Source: an uncultured Hyphomicrobiales bacterium (lineage in GTDB: Bacteria; Pseudomonadota; Alphaproteobacteria; Rhizobiales; Devosiaceae). Taken from it: 34,209 nt of DNA. This document shows positions 1 through 8,242 of the stretch, one piece after another (the stretch's first letter is position 1; each line of letters starts with the position of its first letter). The translations under genes and the position numbers were made by a program. The stretch is from NCBI GenBank assembly GCA_903842455.1, contig CAIMLX010000111.1:1-34209 (forward strand), read 5' to 3'. A model generated the notes under the pieces. It did no database searches and was not told where the DNA came from. It saw only the letters and a program-made list of their open reading frames with translations.

Positions 1-62
1 ATCCATCGAAGAACCCCCTCTCCTCAGTTCCGCTAACTCGCTCCGCTCGCAAGCTCCACTAT

Positions 63-83
63 CCTCCCCCACCAAGGGGGAGG
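63..83. repeat. short perfect inverted repeat upstream of argS
   Basis: Arms of 8 bp (63-70 and 76-83) surround a 5-nt loop (71-75). There is no T-tract, so it is not a classical terminator. C-rich/G-rich palindromes of this kind recur as interspersed repeats in alphaproteobacterial genomes (recollection, not tested here). It lies between an unseen upstream gene and argS, so it may also end the upstream transcript. Confidence 0.5.
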
Positions 84-170
84 AGGCGTTGTGGCTCCCG
101 CTGCGTTCACAAGTTTGACCTCACAGGCCCTTTGCGGTACGGCCTGCGGTCTTCTCCAAAGGCCCGTACC

Positions 171-1916
171 ATGAACGTCTTCGCGCTCTTCCAGACCCGT
201 GTCGCCGACGCCCTCAAGGCGCTCTATCCCTCGCTCGCCGAGGATATCCTGTCGCGCATCGTGGTCGAGCCGCCGCGAGACGCGAGCCATGGCGACCTGT
301 CGACCAACGCCGCCATGGTTGTGGCAAAGCCGCTGGGCAAGAACCCGCGCGAGGTGGCGGCCGCCATCGCCGCCGAGTTCAAGGCCGACACCGGCGTCGC
401 CGCAGTCGAGGTGGCCGGCCCGGGCTTCATCAACTTCCGGCTTAACACGCCCATCTGGCACGCTGTGCTGAAGTCCGTCGCCACGCAGGGCGCCGATTTC
501 GGCAGGGCCGATATCGGCAAGGGCGAGGCGGTGAACATCGAGTACGTCTCGGCCAATCCGACCGGCCCGATGCATGTCGGCCATACCCGCGGCGCCGTGT
601 TCGGCGACGCGCTCGCCTCGCTGATGGCCTATTCGGGCTACGACGTGACGCGCGAGTACTACATCAACGACGCCGGCAGCCAGATCGATACGCTGGCGAA
701 GTCGACGCTGCTCCGCTACCGCGAGGCGCTCGGCGAAACCATCGAGATTCCCTCCGGCTTCTACCCCGGCGACTACCTGATCCCGGTCGGGCAGGCGCTG
801 GCCGCGGAGTTCGGCAGCGAGTTGCTCGAAAAGTCCGAGGCCGCGGCGCTGCCCATCGTCAAGGAGCGGGTGCTGGTCGCCATGATGGACCTGATCCGAG
901 CCGACCTTGCCCGGCTCAACGTCCACCACGACGTGTTCTTCTCCGAGCGGCAACTGCATGGGCAGGGCGGCGACATCGACACCACGCTCGAGTGGCTGCG
1001 CGACGAGGACATGATCTACCAGGGCCGGCTCGAGCCCCCCAAGGGCAAGACGCCCGAGGACTGGGAGGATCGCGAACAGACGCTGTTCCGCGCCACCAAT
1101 TACGGCGACGATGTCGACCGGCCGCTGGTGAAATCGAACCAGCAGTATACCTACTTCGCCGCCGACATCGCCTACCACCGCAACAAGTACCTGCGCGGCT
1201 TCAAGCACATGGTCAACGTGCTGGGGGCCGACCACTCGGGCTACGTCAAGCGGCTGCAGGCGGCGGTGAAGGCGGTGTCGCACGGCGAAGCCGAGATCGA
1301 CGTCCGCATCTGCCAGCTCGTCCGGCTGCTGAAGAACGGCGAGCCGTTCAAGATGTCCAAGCGCTCGGGCGACCTGGTGCTGCTGTCCGACGTGGTCGAG
1401 GAAGTCGGTGCCGACGCCACGCGCTTCATGCTGCTCTACCGGCGCAACGATGCGGCGATGGATTTCGACTTCGCCGTCGTCAAGGAACAGAGCCGCGACA
1501 ACCCGGTGTTCTACGTGCAGTACGCGCACGCCCGCACCTATTCGGTGTTCCGGCAGGCCGCCGAGAAGCTGCCGGGCCTCGACCTCGGCTTCGGCGCCCT
1601 CACCGGCGCCGACCTGTCGCTGCTATCGTCCGATGCCGATCTCGAGCTGATCAAGGCGCTGGCGCAGTGGCCCCGCATCGTCGCGTCAGCCGCCGAGGCG
1701 CACGAGCCGCACCGGATCGCGTTCTACCTCTACGAGCTCGCCAGCGCCTTCCACGGCTTCTGGGCCAAGGGCAATCAGGACGTTGCCTTACGGTTTGTTA
1801 ATGCCGATGATTCAATGCTGACGAAAGCGCGACTCTCCCTCGTCGCGGCTGTCCGTCAGGTGCTCGTCAACGGCTTGAGCCTGCTAGGCGTCTCTGCTCC
1901 CGAAGAGCTTTCATAA
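171..1916 (+). CDS. argS: arginyl-tRNA synthetase
   Basis: Class I aminoacyl-tRNA synthetase that charges tRNA-Arg in the cytoplasm. The 581-residue product has the usual length. It shows the N-terminal Arg-tRNA synthetase additional domain (about 1-90), a HIGH-type signature HVGH at 135-138 inside a typical [15 protein letters not shown] context, the KMSKR loop at 394-398, and a C-terminal DALR anticodon-binding domain (about 455-581). I chose the ATG at 171 because an AAAGG sits 8 nt upstream (158-162) and the protein then begins like the family; an in-frame ATG at 132 would add 13 unconserved residues. It heads a co-directional block with the SPOR, scpA and scpB genes, a neighbourhood known from other Hyphomicrobiales. 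Confidence 0.98.
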   Translation: MNVFALFQTRVADALKALYPSLAEDILSRIVVEPPRDASHGDLSTNAAMVVAKPLGKNPREVAAAIAAEFKADTGVAAVEVAGPGFINFRLNTPIWHAVLKSVATQGADFGRADIGKGEAVNIEYVSANPTGPMHVGHTRGAVFGDALASLMAYSGYDVTREYYINDAGSQIDTLAKSTLLRYREALGETIEIPSGFYPGDYLIPVGQALAAEFGSELLEKSEAAALPIVKERVLVAMMDLIRADLARLNVHHDVFFSERQLHGQGGDIDTTLEWLRDEDMIYQGRLEPPKGKTPEDWEDREQTLFRATNYGDDVDRPLVKSNQQYTYFAADIAYHRNKYLRGFKHMVNVLGADHSGYVKRLQAAVKAVSHGEAEIDVRICQLVRLLKNGEPFKMSKRSGDLVLLSDVVEEVGADATRFMLLYRRNDAAMDFDFAVVKEQSRDNPVFYVQYAHARTYSVFRQAAEKLPGLDLGFGALTGADLSLLSSDADLELIKALAQWPRIVASAAEAHEPHRIAFYLYELASAFHGFWAKGNQDVALRFVNADDSMLTKARLSLVAAVRQVLVNGLSLLGVSAPEELS

Positions 1917-2010
1917 TTCGGGCGCATTGGTGTGAAAGCTGGCATCAACGCTCGGCGGGGGTCGGAAGCGGGCATCCAAGGGGACGATTAACGGGGGGCG
2001 CTGCTTTCCT

Positions 2011-4506
2011 ATGACAGCGAGACCGCAGCAGATGTCTGATGGGCAGGATAAATCCGACGACCTGATCGCCGAGCTTGCCAAGCTCATGGCCAGCAGCGCA
2101 GGCGGGGCAGAGCCGGAGGCCAAGCCTGGCCCGAAGCTGGTCTCGGCTCCAGAGCCGCAGGCTGCCGAACCGCGCCCGGCCGCGCCGATGATCCGTATTC
2201 CGGGCATGGATGCGCCGGTGGCCGCCGCGCCGCAGCCGGCGCCCGCGCCGGTACTGCCGCCGACACCCGCACCCGCGCCCGCCCCGGCGGCCGCCGCACC
2301 GACTCCTACCTTCCGCATTCCGGGCATGGACCAGCCGGTCGCCACGTCGCGTCCTGCCGCCGCTCCGGCCATGGCCGCCATGCCGGCCGAGGCGAAGCCG
2401 GTCGAAACCCGTGCGCCAACCATCGATTTCGGCACGCTGCCGCCGGCCGCCACCATCCGGCCCGAGCCGATGAGCAACTGGCAGGATCGCGAGATCCCCA
2501 AGTCCGTCTCCGTGCGCCCCGGCCTTTCATCCGATCCGGTGCTGACGCCGCCCGCCCCCAAGGCAGCGGCCCCGGTCCCGACGCCCGTCATCGCGCCGCC
2601 GGCCTCGGCCTTCAATTCCGCTCCGGCGCCAGTCGCAGCACCGATGAAGCTGGACCGGCCGAAGGACGTCCACGCCGACGAGCCAGTGGTTTCGAGCCGT
2701 CCGGCGCCTGATGGCGACAGCTTCGATTTCGATTTCGGCTTTGGCGACGCTCCGCCTGAGGCGGTGCGCGAGACCCGTCCCGCCGCGCCGGCCTCCCGTT
2801 CCGTTGCGCCTGCCGTAACGACCGGCGACCCGATTGCCGACCTCATCGCCGCCGAGCTCGATGCCGGTGCCGAGGATGAGCCAGCCCCGCCGGTTCCGGC
2901 GCGCCCACCCGTGCAGCCTCCGGCCATCCGAAGCTTCCCTCCGGCTGCCGCGCAAGCCCAGCCGCAGGTGCCGTCTCAGCCACTCGTTCAGGCCCAGCCG
3001 CAACAGCAGCGCGCCGTCACCACCAATCCGGTCCGCCCGCCGGTGGCTCCGCCGTCCATCCCGGCTCCGCAGCCGAGGGCCGCAATCGAGCCCGACCGGT
3101 TCGCCACCGCGCCGGTGTTCGGGGTCGGCAACAAGCCGGCCGCCGCTCCGGTCGATCGCGATCCGATGGACGAGATCGAGAGCCTTATCGGCGAGGCGGT
3201 TCGTGTGGAGCTGTCGGCACCCGAGCGGCCCGTCGCCGCCGAGCGCCCGAAGCAGCCCGCCGCGCCGGTCGTGCCGCCGCTGACCACCGGCTTTGCGCCG
3301 CGCCGCGCCGCGATCAAGGATACCGAGCCGCAGATACACTCGGCCGAGGCCGCCATCCTCGCGGCTGCGGCCGCTTCGGGCGCCGATGTCGATCGCTTCG
3401 ACGGCAAGGTCGCTCCGGTTGCTGCGGCCAACCCCTACAAGCGGCCGAAGGCCAAGGTCGAAAAGACCGGCTTCCTGTCGGGCGGCATGCGCCAGTATGT
3501 CGGCATGGCCGTGGCCGGCACGCTGCTGCTCGCCGCCGGTTTCGGCCTCTACTGGGTGCTGGGCATGGGGCGGAGCGCCGATGTCGATGCGCCGGTGCTC
3601 ACCGCCGATTCTACCCCGGTGAAGGAGCCGGCCCCGGTTGTTGCGCCGCGGGAAGACGCCGAAGGTTCGGTGGTCTTCAACAACGTCAACGGCGAGTCCT
3701 CGACCCCTCCGGTCGACGAGCAGATCGTCTCGCGTGACGCCAGCGTCGACACCAGCGTCGCCGATGTGGCCGAAACCGTCGGAGCCGGCGATGGCGGCGC
3801 TGACGGTGCGACTGCCGCGGCAGGCGACGGCGGCGAGAGCGAACTGGCCAACCGCAAGGTGCGGACCGTCACCGTGCGTCCCGACGGCACCATCGTGTCG
3901 GGTGACGACGCGGTGGCCGGCAACTCGGCCCTCCCGGTCGATCGTCCCAACGTGCCCGACATTCCGGGTTCCGATGTTTCGCCATCGCCGCTGCTCGAGG
4001 CTGTGGGTGCCGGCGACGTTCCGGCCGATCCGACCCAGCTGGCTGCCGTTGCTCCTGTCGAGCCGGTCGCGCCGAGCGACCCGGCCAATATCGACCCGTC
4101 TGTCGTCGCGCCGGTGCCAATGGCCCGCCCGACCGATCGCTCGGCGCTCGGCGGCGGGACAAACCAGCGGGTTGCTGCCACTACCTCGGAAGGTCCGGTC
4201 GACCTGACAGGGGGCGACGTCGCCGTGGCCGCGCCAGCCACGCCTACGGTATCGAGCGCCGGTGGCGCCTATGTGCAGCTGTCGTCGCAGCCCACCAGCG
4301 CCGATGCCCAGTCGTCGCTTCGCACCACCCAGAACCGGCTCTCCGGCGTCCTCAATGGCCGCAGCCTCGAGATCCGGCAGGTCGACCTTGGCGCCAAGGG
4401 CGTGTGGTACCGCGTGGTGCTGCCGACCGGCTCGTTCTCCGAGGCGACACAGACCTGTGCCACCCTCAAGGCCAACGGCACGCAGTGCGTCGCGATCAAC
4501 GGTTGA
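2011..4506 (+). CDS. SPOR-domain membrane protein with long Pro/Ala-rich cytoplasmic region
   Basis: Predicted bitopic inner-membrane protein of 831 residues. About 490 N-terminal residues are low-complexity Pro/Ala/Val-rich, followed by one transmembrane helix (about 496-516), a periplasmic acidic linker and a C-terminal SPOR domain (about 753-828). SPOR domains bind denuded septal peptidoglycan, so a role at the division site or in cell-envelope maintenance is likely. The N-terminal part carries two copies of RIPGMD, at 62-67 and 102-107, each followed by a short x-P-V, which look like duplicated short binding motifs. Start chosen at 2011, behind a G-rich stretch; an in-frame ATG at 2032 is the alternative. 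It lies between argS and scpA, as in related genomes. The exact partner is unknown. Confidence 0.9.
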   Translation: MTARPQQMSDGQDKSDDLIAELAKLMASSAGGAEPEAKPGPKLVSAPEPQAAEPRPAAPMIRIPGMDAPVAAAPQPAPAPVLPPTPAPAPAPAAAAPTPTFRIPGMDQPVATSRPAAAPAMAAMPAEAKPVETRAPTIDFGTLPPAATIRPEPMSNWQDREIPKSVSVRPGLSSDPVLTPPAPKAAAPVPTPVIAPPASAFNSAPAPVAAPMKLDRPKDVHADEPVVSSRPAPDGDSFDFDFGFGDAPPEAVRETRPAAPASRSVAPAVTTGDPIADLIAAELDAGAEDEPAPPVPARPPVQPPAIRSFPPAAAQAQPQVPSQPLVQAQPQQQRAVTTNPVRPPVAPPSIPAPQPRAAIEPDRFATAPVFGVGNKPAAAPVDRDPMDEIESLIGEAVRVELSAPERPVAAERPKQPAAPVVPPLTTGFAPRRAAIKDTEPQIHSAEAAILAAAAASGADVDRFDGKVAPVAAANPYKRPKAKVEKTGFLSGGMRQYVGMAVAGTLLLAAGFGLYWVLGMGRSADVDAPVLTADSTPVKEPAPVVAPREDAEGSVVFNNVNGESSTPPVDEQIVSRDASVDTSVADVAETVGAGDGGADGATAAAGDGGESELANRKVRTVTVRPDGTIVSGDDAVAGNSALPVDRPNVPDIPGSDVSPSPLLEAVGAGDVPADPTQLAAVAPVEPVAPSDPANIDPSVVAPVPMARPTDRSALGGGTNQRVAATTSEGPVDLTGGDVAVAAPATPTVSSAGGAYVQLSSQPTSADAQSSLRTTQNRLSGVLNGRSLEIRQVDLGAKGVWYRVVLPTGSFSEATQTCATLKANGTQCVAING

Positions 4507-4560
4507 CGAACCAACCCTTCGCTTGACGGACGTCGCCTCCAGGGGCGACGTTCGGGTCCG

Positions 4561-5349
4561 ATGAGCAAGCTCCCCGATCCGTGGCTGGTTGAGCAGCGCC
4601 CCGCTGATGACGAGGTGCTGTATGTCGATGTGGACGGCTACGAAGGGCCGCTCGACCTGCTGCTCGACCTCGCCCGCCGGCAGAAGGTCGATCTCGGCCG
4701 CATCTCCGTGCTGGCCCTCGCCGAGCAGTACCTGAGCTTCATCGAGACGGTGCGCGAAAAGCGCATCGAGATCGCCGCCGACTACCTGGTGATGGCGGCG
4801 TGGCTCGCCTACCTCAAGAGCCGGCTGATGGTGCCGGCAGCGCCCAGCGACGATGAACCTTCCGGCGAGATGATGGCGGCGCTGCTACAGTTCCGCCTGA
4901 AGCGCCTCGAGGCCATGCGCAAGGCGGCGATGCAGTTGGTCAACCGCCCCCGCCTCGGACATTCGGTCTTCGCCCGCGGCATGCCCGAACCGGTGATGAT
5001 CGAGCGCCGGAACCTGTGGGGAGCGTCGCTCTACGACCTGCTCAAGGCGTATGCCACGCAGCGTGAGAAGGCGGTGCCGCAGGACTACCACCTCTTCGAG
5101 CGCAGTGTCTGGTCGCTGGCGGAGGCGCGGGACATCCTGTCCCGGCTGATTGGCGAAAGCATGGACTGGGTGCCGCTCGAGGCCTACCTCGACCGCTATC
5201 TTGCCGCCCCGGAGCAGCGCAAGACCGCCACCGCCTCGACCTTCGCCAGCAGCCTCGAACTCGCCCGGCAGGGCCGCATCGAGCTGCGCCAGACCCTGGC
5301 ATTCGGCCCGCTGCTCATGCGGCGCAAGGGGCACGAGAACACGCCATGA
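4561..5349 (+). CDS. scpA: segregation and condensation protein A
   Basis: Kleisin subunit of the SMC-ScpAB complex that compacts and segregates the chromosome. The 262-residue product contains the family N-terminal block, with YEGPLDLLLDLARRQKVDL at about 28-46 and AADYLVMAAWLAYLKSRL at about 76-93, followed by a variable middle and a winged-helix C-terminus that would contact the SMC head. Its TGA overlaps the ATG of scpB in an ATGA (5346-5349), so the two subunits are translationally coupled. In many Hyphomicrobiales nagZ sits directly upstream; here only 54 nt separate it from the SPOR gene and no nagZ is present. Confidence 0.95.
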   Translation: MSKLPDPWLVEQRPADDEVLYVDVDGYEGPLDLLLDLARRQKVDLGRISVLALAEQYLSFIETVREKRIEIAADYLVMAAWLAYLKSRLMVPAAPSDDEPSGEMMAALLQFRLKRLEAMRKAAMQLVNRPRLGHSVFARGMPEPVMIERRNLWGASLYDLLKAYATQREKAVPQDYHLFERSVWSLAEARDILSRLIGESMDWVPLEAYLDRYLAAPEQRKTATASTFASSLELARQGRIELRQTLAFGPLLMRRKGHENTP

Positions 5350-6035
5350 CGCTGCCCGATACGCCCGGCCCTTTTTTCGGCACCGATGCAGAGCTTGGCG
5401 ACGAGCGGGCCGAGATCGCTGAGCGCAACCTGCGCATCCTCGAGGCGGTGCTGTTCGCCTCGGCCCAGCCGCTGACGCCCGAGGAGATCGCGCCGCACCT
5501 GGGGCAGGGGGCCGACGTGCCGCTGTTGCTCGAACGGCTGGTGGATCGCTACCGGGGGCGCGGCGTCAACCTGGTGCGGCGGGGCGATGCCTGGGCCTTC
5601 CGCACCGCCGAAGACCTGCAGTTCCTGCTGCGCCGCGAGGAGACCGAAAGCCGGCAGCTCAGCCGCGCTGCGCTCGAAGTGCTCGCCATCATCGCCTACC
5701 ACCAGCCCACCACCCGGGCCGAGGTCGAGGAGGTTCGGGGCGTCGCCTCCGGCGGCGGCACCTTCGATGTGCTGATGCAGACCGGCTGGGTGCGCCTGCG
5801 CGGCCGCCGCCGCACACCCGGCCGTCCGGTAACCTACGGCACGACGGATGCCTTCCTCGATCATTTCGGCCTCGAATCGCTGGCCGACCTGCCGGGGCTC
5901 GAAGACCTGAAGGGGGCGGGGCTGCTGTCGTCGCACCTGCCGCCCGGTTTCCAGGTGCCGCTGCCCTTCGATGGTCCGCTGCGCGAGGACGAGGACCCTC
6001 TCGACGCGGACGATGCGGACGACACGGATTACTGA
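5346..6035 (+). CDS. scpB: segregation and condensation protein B
   Basis: Winged-helix partner of ScpA in the SMC condensin complex. The 229-residue product has the conserved ILEAVLFASAQPLTPEEIA start of the first winged helix (about 29-47) and the second-domain signature LSRAALEVLAIIAYHQPTTR (about 104-123), followed by a glycine-rich RG-R-TPGRPVTYGTT segment typical of the family. The C-terminal tail is acidic, with several Asp-rich repeats. Start at 5346 is fixed by the 4-nt overlap with scpA. Confidence 0.95.
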   Translation: MTLPDTPGPFFGTDAELGDERAEIAERNLRILEAVLFASAQPLTPEEIAPHLGQGADVPLLLERLVDRYRGRGVNLVRRGDAWAFRTAEDLQFLLRREETESRQLSRAALEVLAIIAYHQPTTRAEVEEVRGVASGGGTFDVLMQTGWVRLRGRRRTPGRPVTYGTTDAFLDHFGLESLADLPGLEDLKGAGLLSSHLPPGFQVPLPFDGPLREDEDPLDADDADDTDY

Positions 6036-6063
6036 AGCGGCGCGCTTTCGGCCGCAGATGAGG

Positions 6064-6079
6064 AACACATCCTTGTGTT
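6064..6079. promoter_or_regulatory. small perfect dyad in the scpB-tatA gap
   Basis: AACACA (6064-6069), a 4-nt spacer and TGTGTT (6074-6079) form a perfect 6-bp inverted repeat about 65 nt before tatA. There is no T-tract. A TTGAAC at 6089-6094 could be a -35 element, but I see no good -10, so a tatABC promoter or operator here is only a suggestion. Confidence 0.3.
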
Positions 6080-6143
6080 TGCCTGCGTTTGAACCTATTT
6101 CTGCGTGCTAGTAGCTGCGTTACGCACTTGTCGGAGACTAGCC

Positions 6144-6356
6144 ATGCACGCACCAGGCATTTGGGGCATTCTTATCGTAGCCGTCGTCGTCGTCCTGCTG
6201 TTCGGCCGCGGAAAAATCGCCGGCCTGATGGGCGAAGTCGCTTCCGGGATCAAGTCCTTCCAGAAGGGCATGCGCGACGAGGACAAGCCGGCGCCGCAAA
6301 TCAATACAGCGAGCACGGTCGACCCGGTGGCCCAGCCGGAAAAGAAGGACGCCTGA
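6144..6356 (+). CDS. tatA: Sec-independent protein translocase subunit TatA
   Basis: Pore-forming subunit of the twin-arginine translocase that exports folded proteins across the inner membrane. The 70-residue product has a short periplasmic N-terminus, one transmembrane helix (about 5-20), the FGRGKI hinge (about 20-25), an amphipathic helix with [10 protein letters not shown] and a charged C-terminal tail. I chose the ATG at 6144 because GGAGA lies 6 nt upstream (6133-6137) and because the family begins only a few residues before the helix; an upstream in-frame start at 6105 would add 13 atypical residues. First gene of the tatABC cluster. Confidence 0.95.
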   Translation: MHAPGIWGILIVAVVVVLLFGRGKIAGLMGEVASGIKSFQKGMRDEDKPAPQINTASTVDPVAQPEKKDA

Positions 6357-6400
6357 TCTTTCGGGCACGACATCCGCTGTATCGGAGCTCGACCTAGACC

Positions 6401-7162
6401 ATGCTCGGCTTCGGCTGGACGGAAATGCTCGTCATCGGGATCGTGGCGCTTGTCGTCATCGGTCCCAAGGAACTGCCGACGGTGATGAACCGCATCGGCA
6501 AGTTTGCCGCCACGATTCGGCGGATGGGGTCGGATTTTCAGCGCGAGCTGAACAAGACCACCGGCATCAACGAGATCGCCAACCTGCGCAACTCGGTGAC
6601 CGCGCCGCTCAAGGCGACCGCTGACGCGATCCGCAAGGAATTCAACACCACGACCGCCACCGGCGAAGTGCAGCCATCAGGCGCCCTCAAGCCCGCCGAT
6701 CCGAAGGCGGAAAGCGTGGTGGACGAGATCAAGGCCGCCGCCGGCATGGCTCCCGCCGCCGCGGCCCTGAAGGGGCCGGCGAACCCGCTGACGCCCGAAG
6801 CCGCAGCGAAGTTCAAGGCAGCCGAAGCCGCCAAGGCGATTGAGCCTGCCACCCCGGCGACCTCCGCCGAGAGCCCGGCGCCTCCCGAAACCAAGCCGGC
6901 CCGCGTCCGCGCCGCGCGGGTTCCGAAGGTCACTGTGCCCGCTACCACCCCCCCGGTCGCCGTCGCCGATATTCCGCCGGCCGCCAAGGCCACGGCCAAG
7001 AAGCCGATCGAGTCTCCCGCCCCCGTCGAGGCGATCGCGCCCAAGCCGCGTGCCCGCAAGGCCGCAGCTGCTCCCTCGGATACTTCGACCAAGCCAGCCG
7101 CCAGCAAGCCCGCCGCAAAGAAGACTGCGACGAAGAAGCCTGCAGCGGACGAGAACCCCTAA
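6401..7162 (+). CDS. tatB: Sec-independent protein translocase subunit TatB, with long Ala/Lys/Pro tail
   Basis: Works with TatC as the receptor for twin-arginine signal peptides. The N-terminal 20 residues form the transmembrane helix, followed by the diagnostic VIGPKELPTVMNRIGKF segment (about 19-35) and an amphipathic helix. After about residue 90 the 253-residue protein becomes a low-complexity Ala/Pro/Lys tail ending in AAKKTATKKPAADE, which resembles histone-H1-like tails and is much longer than the roughly 170-residue E. coli protein. GGAG at 6384-6387 is 13 nt from the ATG, a rather wide spacing. Its TAA is 3 nt before the tatC ATG. Confidence 0.94.
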   Translation: MLGFGWTEMLVIGIVALVVIGPKELPTVMNRIGKFAATIRRMGSDFQRELNKTTGINEIANLRNSVTAPLKATADAIRKEFNTTTATGEVQPSGALKPADPKAESVVDEIKAAAGMAPAAAALKGPANPLTPEAAAKFKAAEAAKAIEPATPATSAESPAPPETKPARVRAARVPKVTVPATTPPVAVADIPPAAKATAKKPIESPAPVEAIAPKPRARKAAAAPSDTSTKPAASKPAAKKTATKKPAADENP

Positions 7163-7165
7163 GCC

Positions 7166-8032
7166 ATGGCCGAACAGCCCAAACTCGCCGCGCCAGCCAC
7201 TGCCAGCAAGGACGAACTCGCCGGCAGCGAAGCGCCGCTGATGGACCACCTGGTCGAACTGCGCAACCGCCTGATCCGCGCGATCATCGTGATCTTCGGG
7301 CTGCTGATCTTCTTCTTCATCTTTTCGCAGCCGATCCTGGGCTTCCTGATCGAGCCCTACCGCAGCGCCTACAACAACTTCGTGGGCCAGCATCCGGACA
7401 AGGTGTTCGAGAGCTTCCGCGTCATCTACACGGCGCCGCAGGAGCTGTTCTTCACCCAACTCAACGTGGCGTTCTTCGCCGCCATCTTCGCGGGTTTTCC
7501 CTATCTTGCCGTCGAGGTTTACGGCTTCGTCGCGCCGGGCCTCTACAAGAAGGAGCGGCACGCCTTCGTCCCGTACCTGATCGCAACGCCGGTGTTCTTC
7601 TTTTCGGGCGGGCTGCTGGTCTATTACGCGGTCCTGCCCATGGCGTTGGGCTTCTTCCTCGGCATGCAGACCGAGGACATCGAGATGCTGGTGAAGGTCA
7701 GCGAATATCTCGGCCTCGCCATGACGCTGATCCTGGCCTTCGGCATCTGTTTCCAGTTGCCCGTCGTGCTCACGCTCCTGGCCCAGATTGACCTGATCTC
7801 GTCCAAGACCCTGGCCAAGGGCCGCCGCTACGCCATTGTCGGCATTCTGATCTTTGCCGCCTTCATCACGCCCCCCGATCCTGTCTCGCAGATCGGTCTC
7901 GCCGTGCCGATGTATCTGCTCTACGAGCTTTCGATCCTGTCGGTGAAGTGGATCGAGAGACGCCGTGCCGCCCGCCTCGCCGCTGAAGGCGTCGCCGCAG
8001 CGGCGGAAGAGGCAGAAGCCAAGGTCGAATAG
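7166..8032 (+). CDS. tatC: Sec-independent protein translocase subunit TatC
   Basis: Multispanning core of the Tat receptor complex. The 288-residue product has the family signature PLMDHLVELRNRL at about 24-36 just before the first of six transmembrane segments, and APQELFFTQLNVAFF at about 92-106, which matches the conserved first-loop/second-helix region that contacts the signal peptide. The C-terminal tail is Ala/Glu-rich and cytoplasmic. No good ribosome binding site is visible, and the 3-nt gap to tatB suggests translational coupling. In many relatives serS and surE follow tatC; here the CckA-like kinase follows after 210 nt. Confidence 0.96.
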   Translation: MAEQPKLAAPATASKDELAGSEAPLMDHLVELRNRLIRAIIVIFGLLIFFFIFSQPILGFLIEPYRSAYNNFVGQHPDKVFESFRVIYTAPQELFFTQLNVAFFAAIFAGFPYLAVEVYGFVAPGLYKKERHAFVPYLIATPVFFFSGGLLVYYAVLPMALGFFLGMQTEDIEMLVKVSEYLGLAMTLILAFGICFQLPVVLTLLAQIDLISSKTLAKGRRYAIVGILIFAAFITPPDPVSQIGLAVPMYLLYELSILSVKWIERRRAARLAAEGVAAAAEEAEAKVE

Positions 8033-8194
8033 GGGCTTCGGCCGGGGCGCGGGTCGTGCACCATGGGCGAACCCGTCCCAATCCCGCCACACCTTCGCCT
8101 CGTGCGTATCTGGATAACGCCATTGGCGCTACCCAAGCGCCAAGCCCTTTTGCTAGACCTGAATGCGCGGCTGATTCGTCGGCCCTATACTTCA

Positions 8195-8216
8195 TGATCC
8201 CAATGTTCCGGGATCA
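8195..8216. promoter_or_regulatory. inverted repeat upstream of the cckA-like gene
   Basis: TGATCCC (8195-8201) and GGGATCA (8210-8216) form a perfect 7-bp inverted repeat with an 8-nt spacer, 26 nt before the kinase start. There is no T-run, which argues against a terminator for tatC. It could be an operator or a 5' UTR hairpin; no known regulator consensus was recognised. Confidence 0.35.
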
Positions 8217-8242
8217 GGTCGCCCCGGGGGCAAGCGCAAGGC

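Noticed and set aside
33-1529. Long open frame on the minus strand under argS (498 codons)
   Set aside because: It is antisense to a certain argS gene; its Arg/Gly/His/Val-rich translation with no domain is typical of GC-rich shadow frames.
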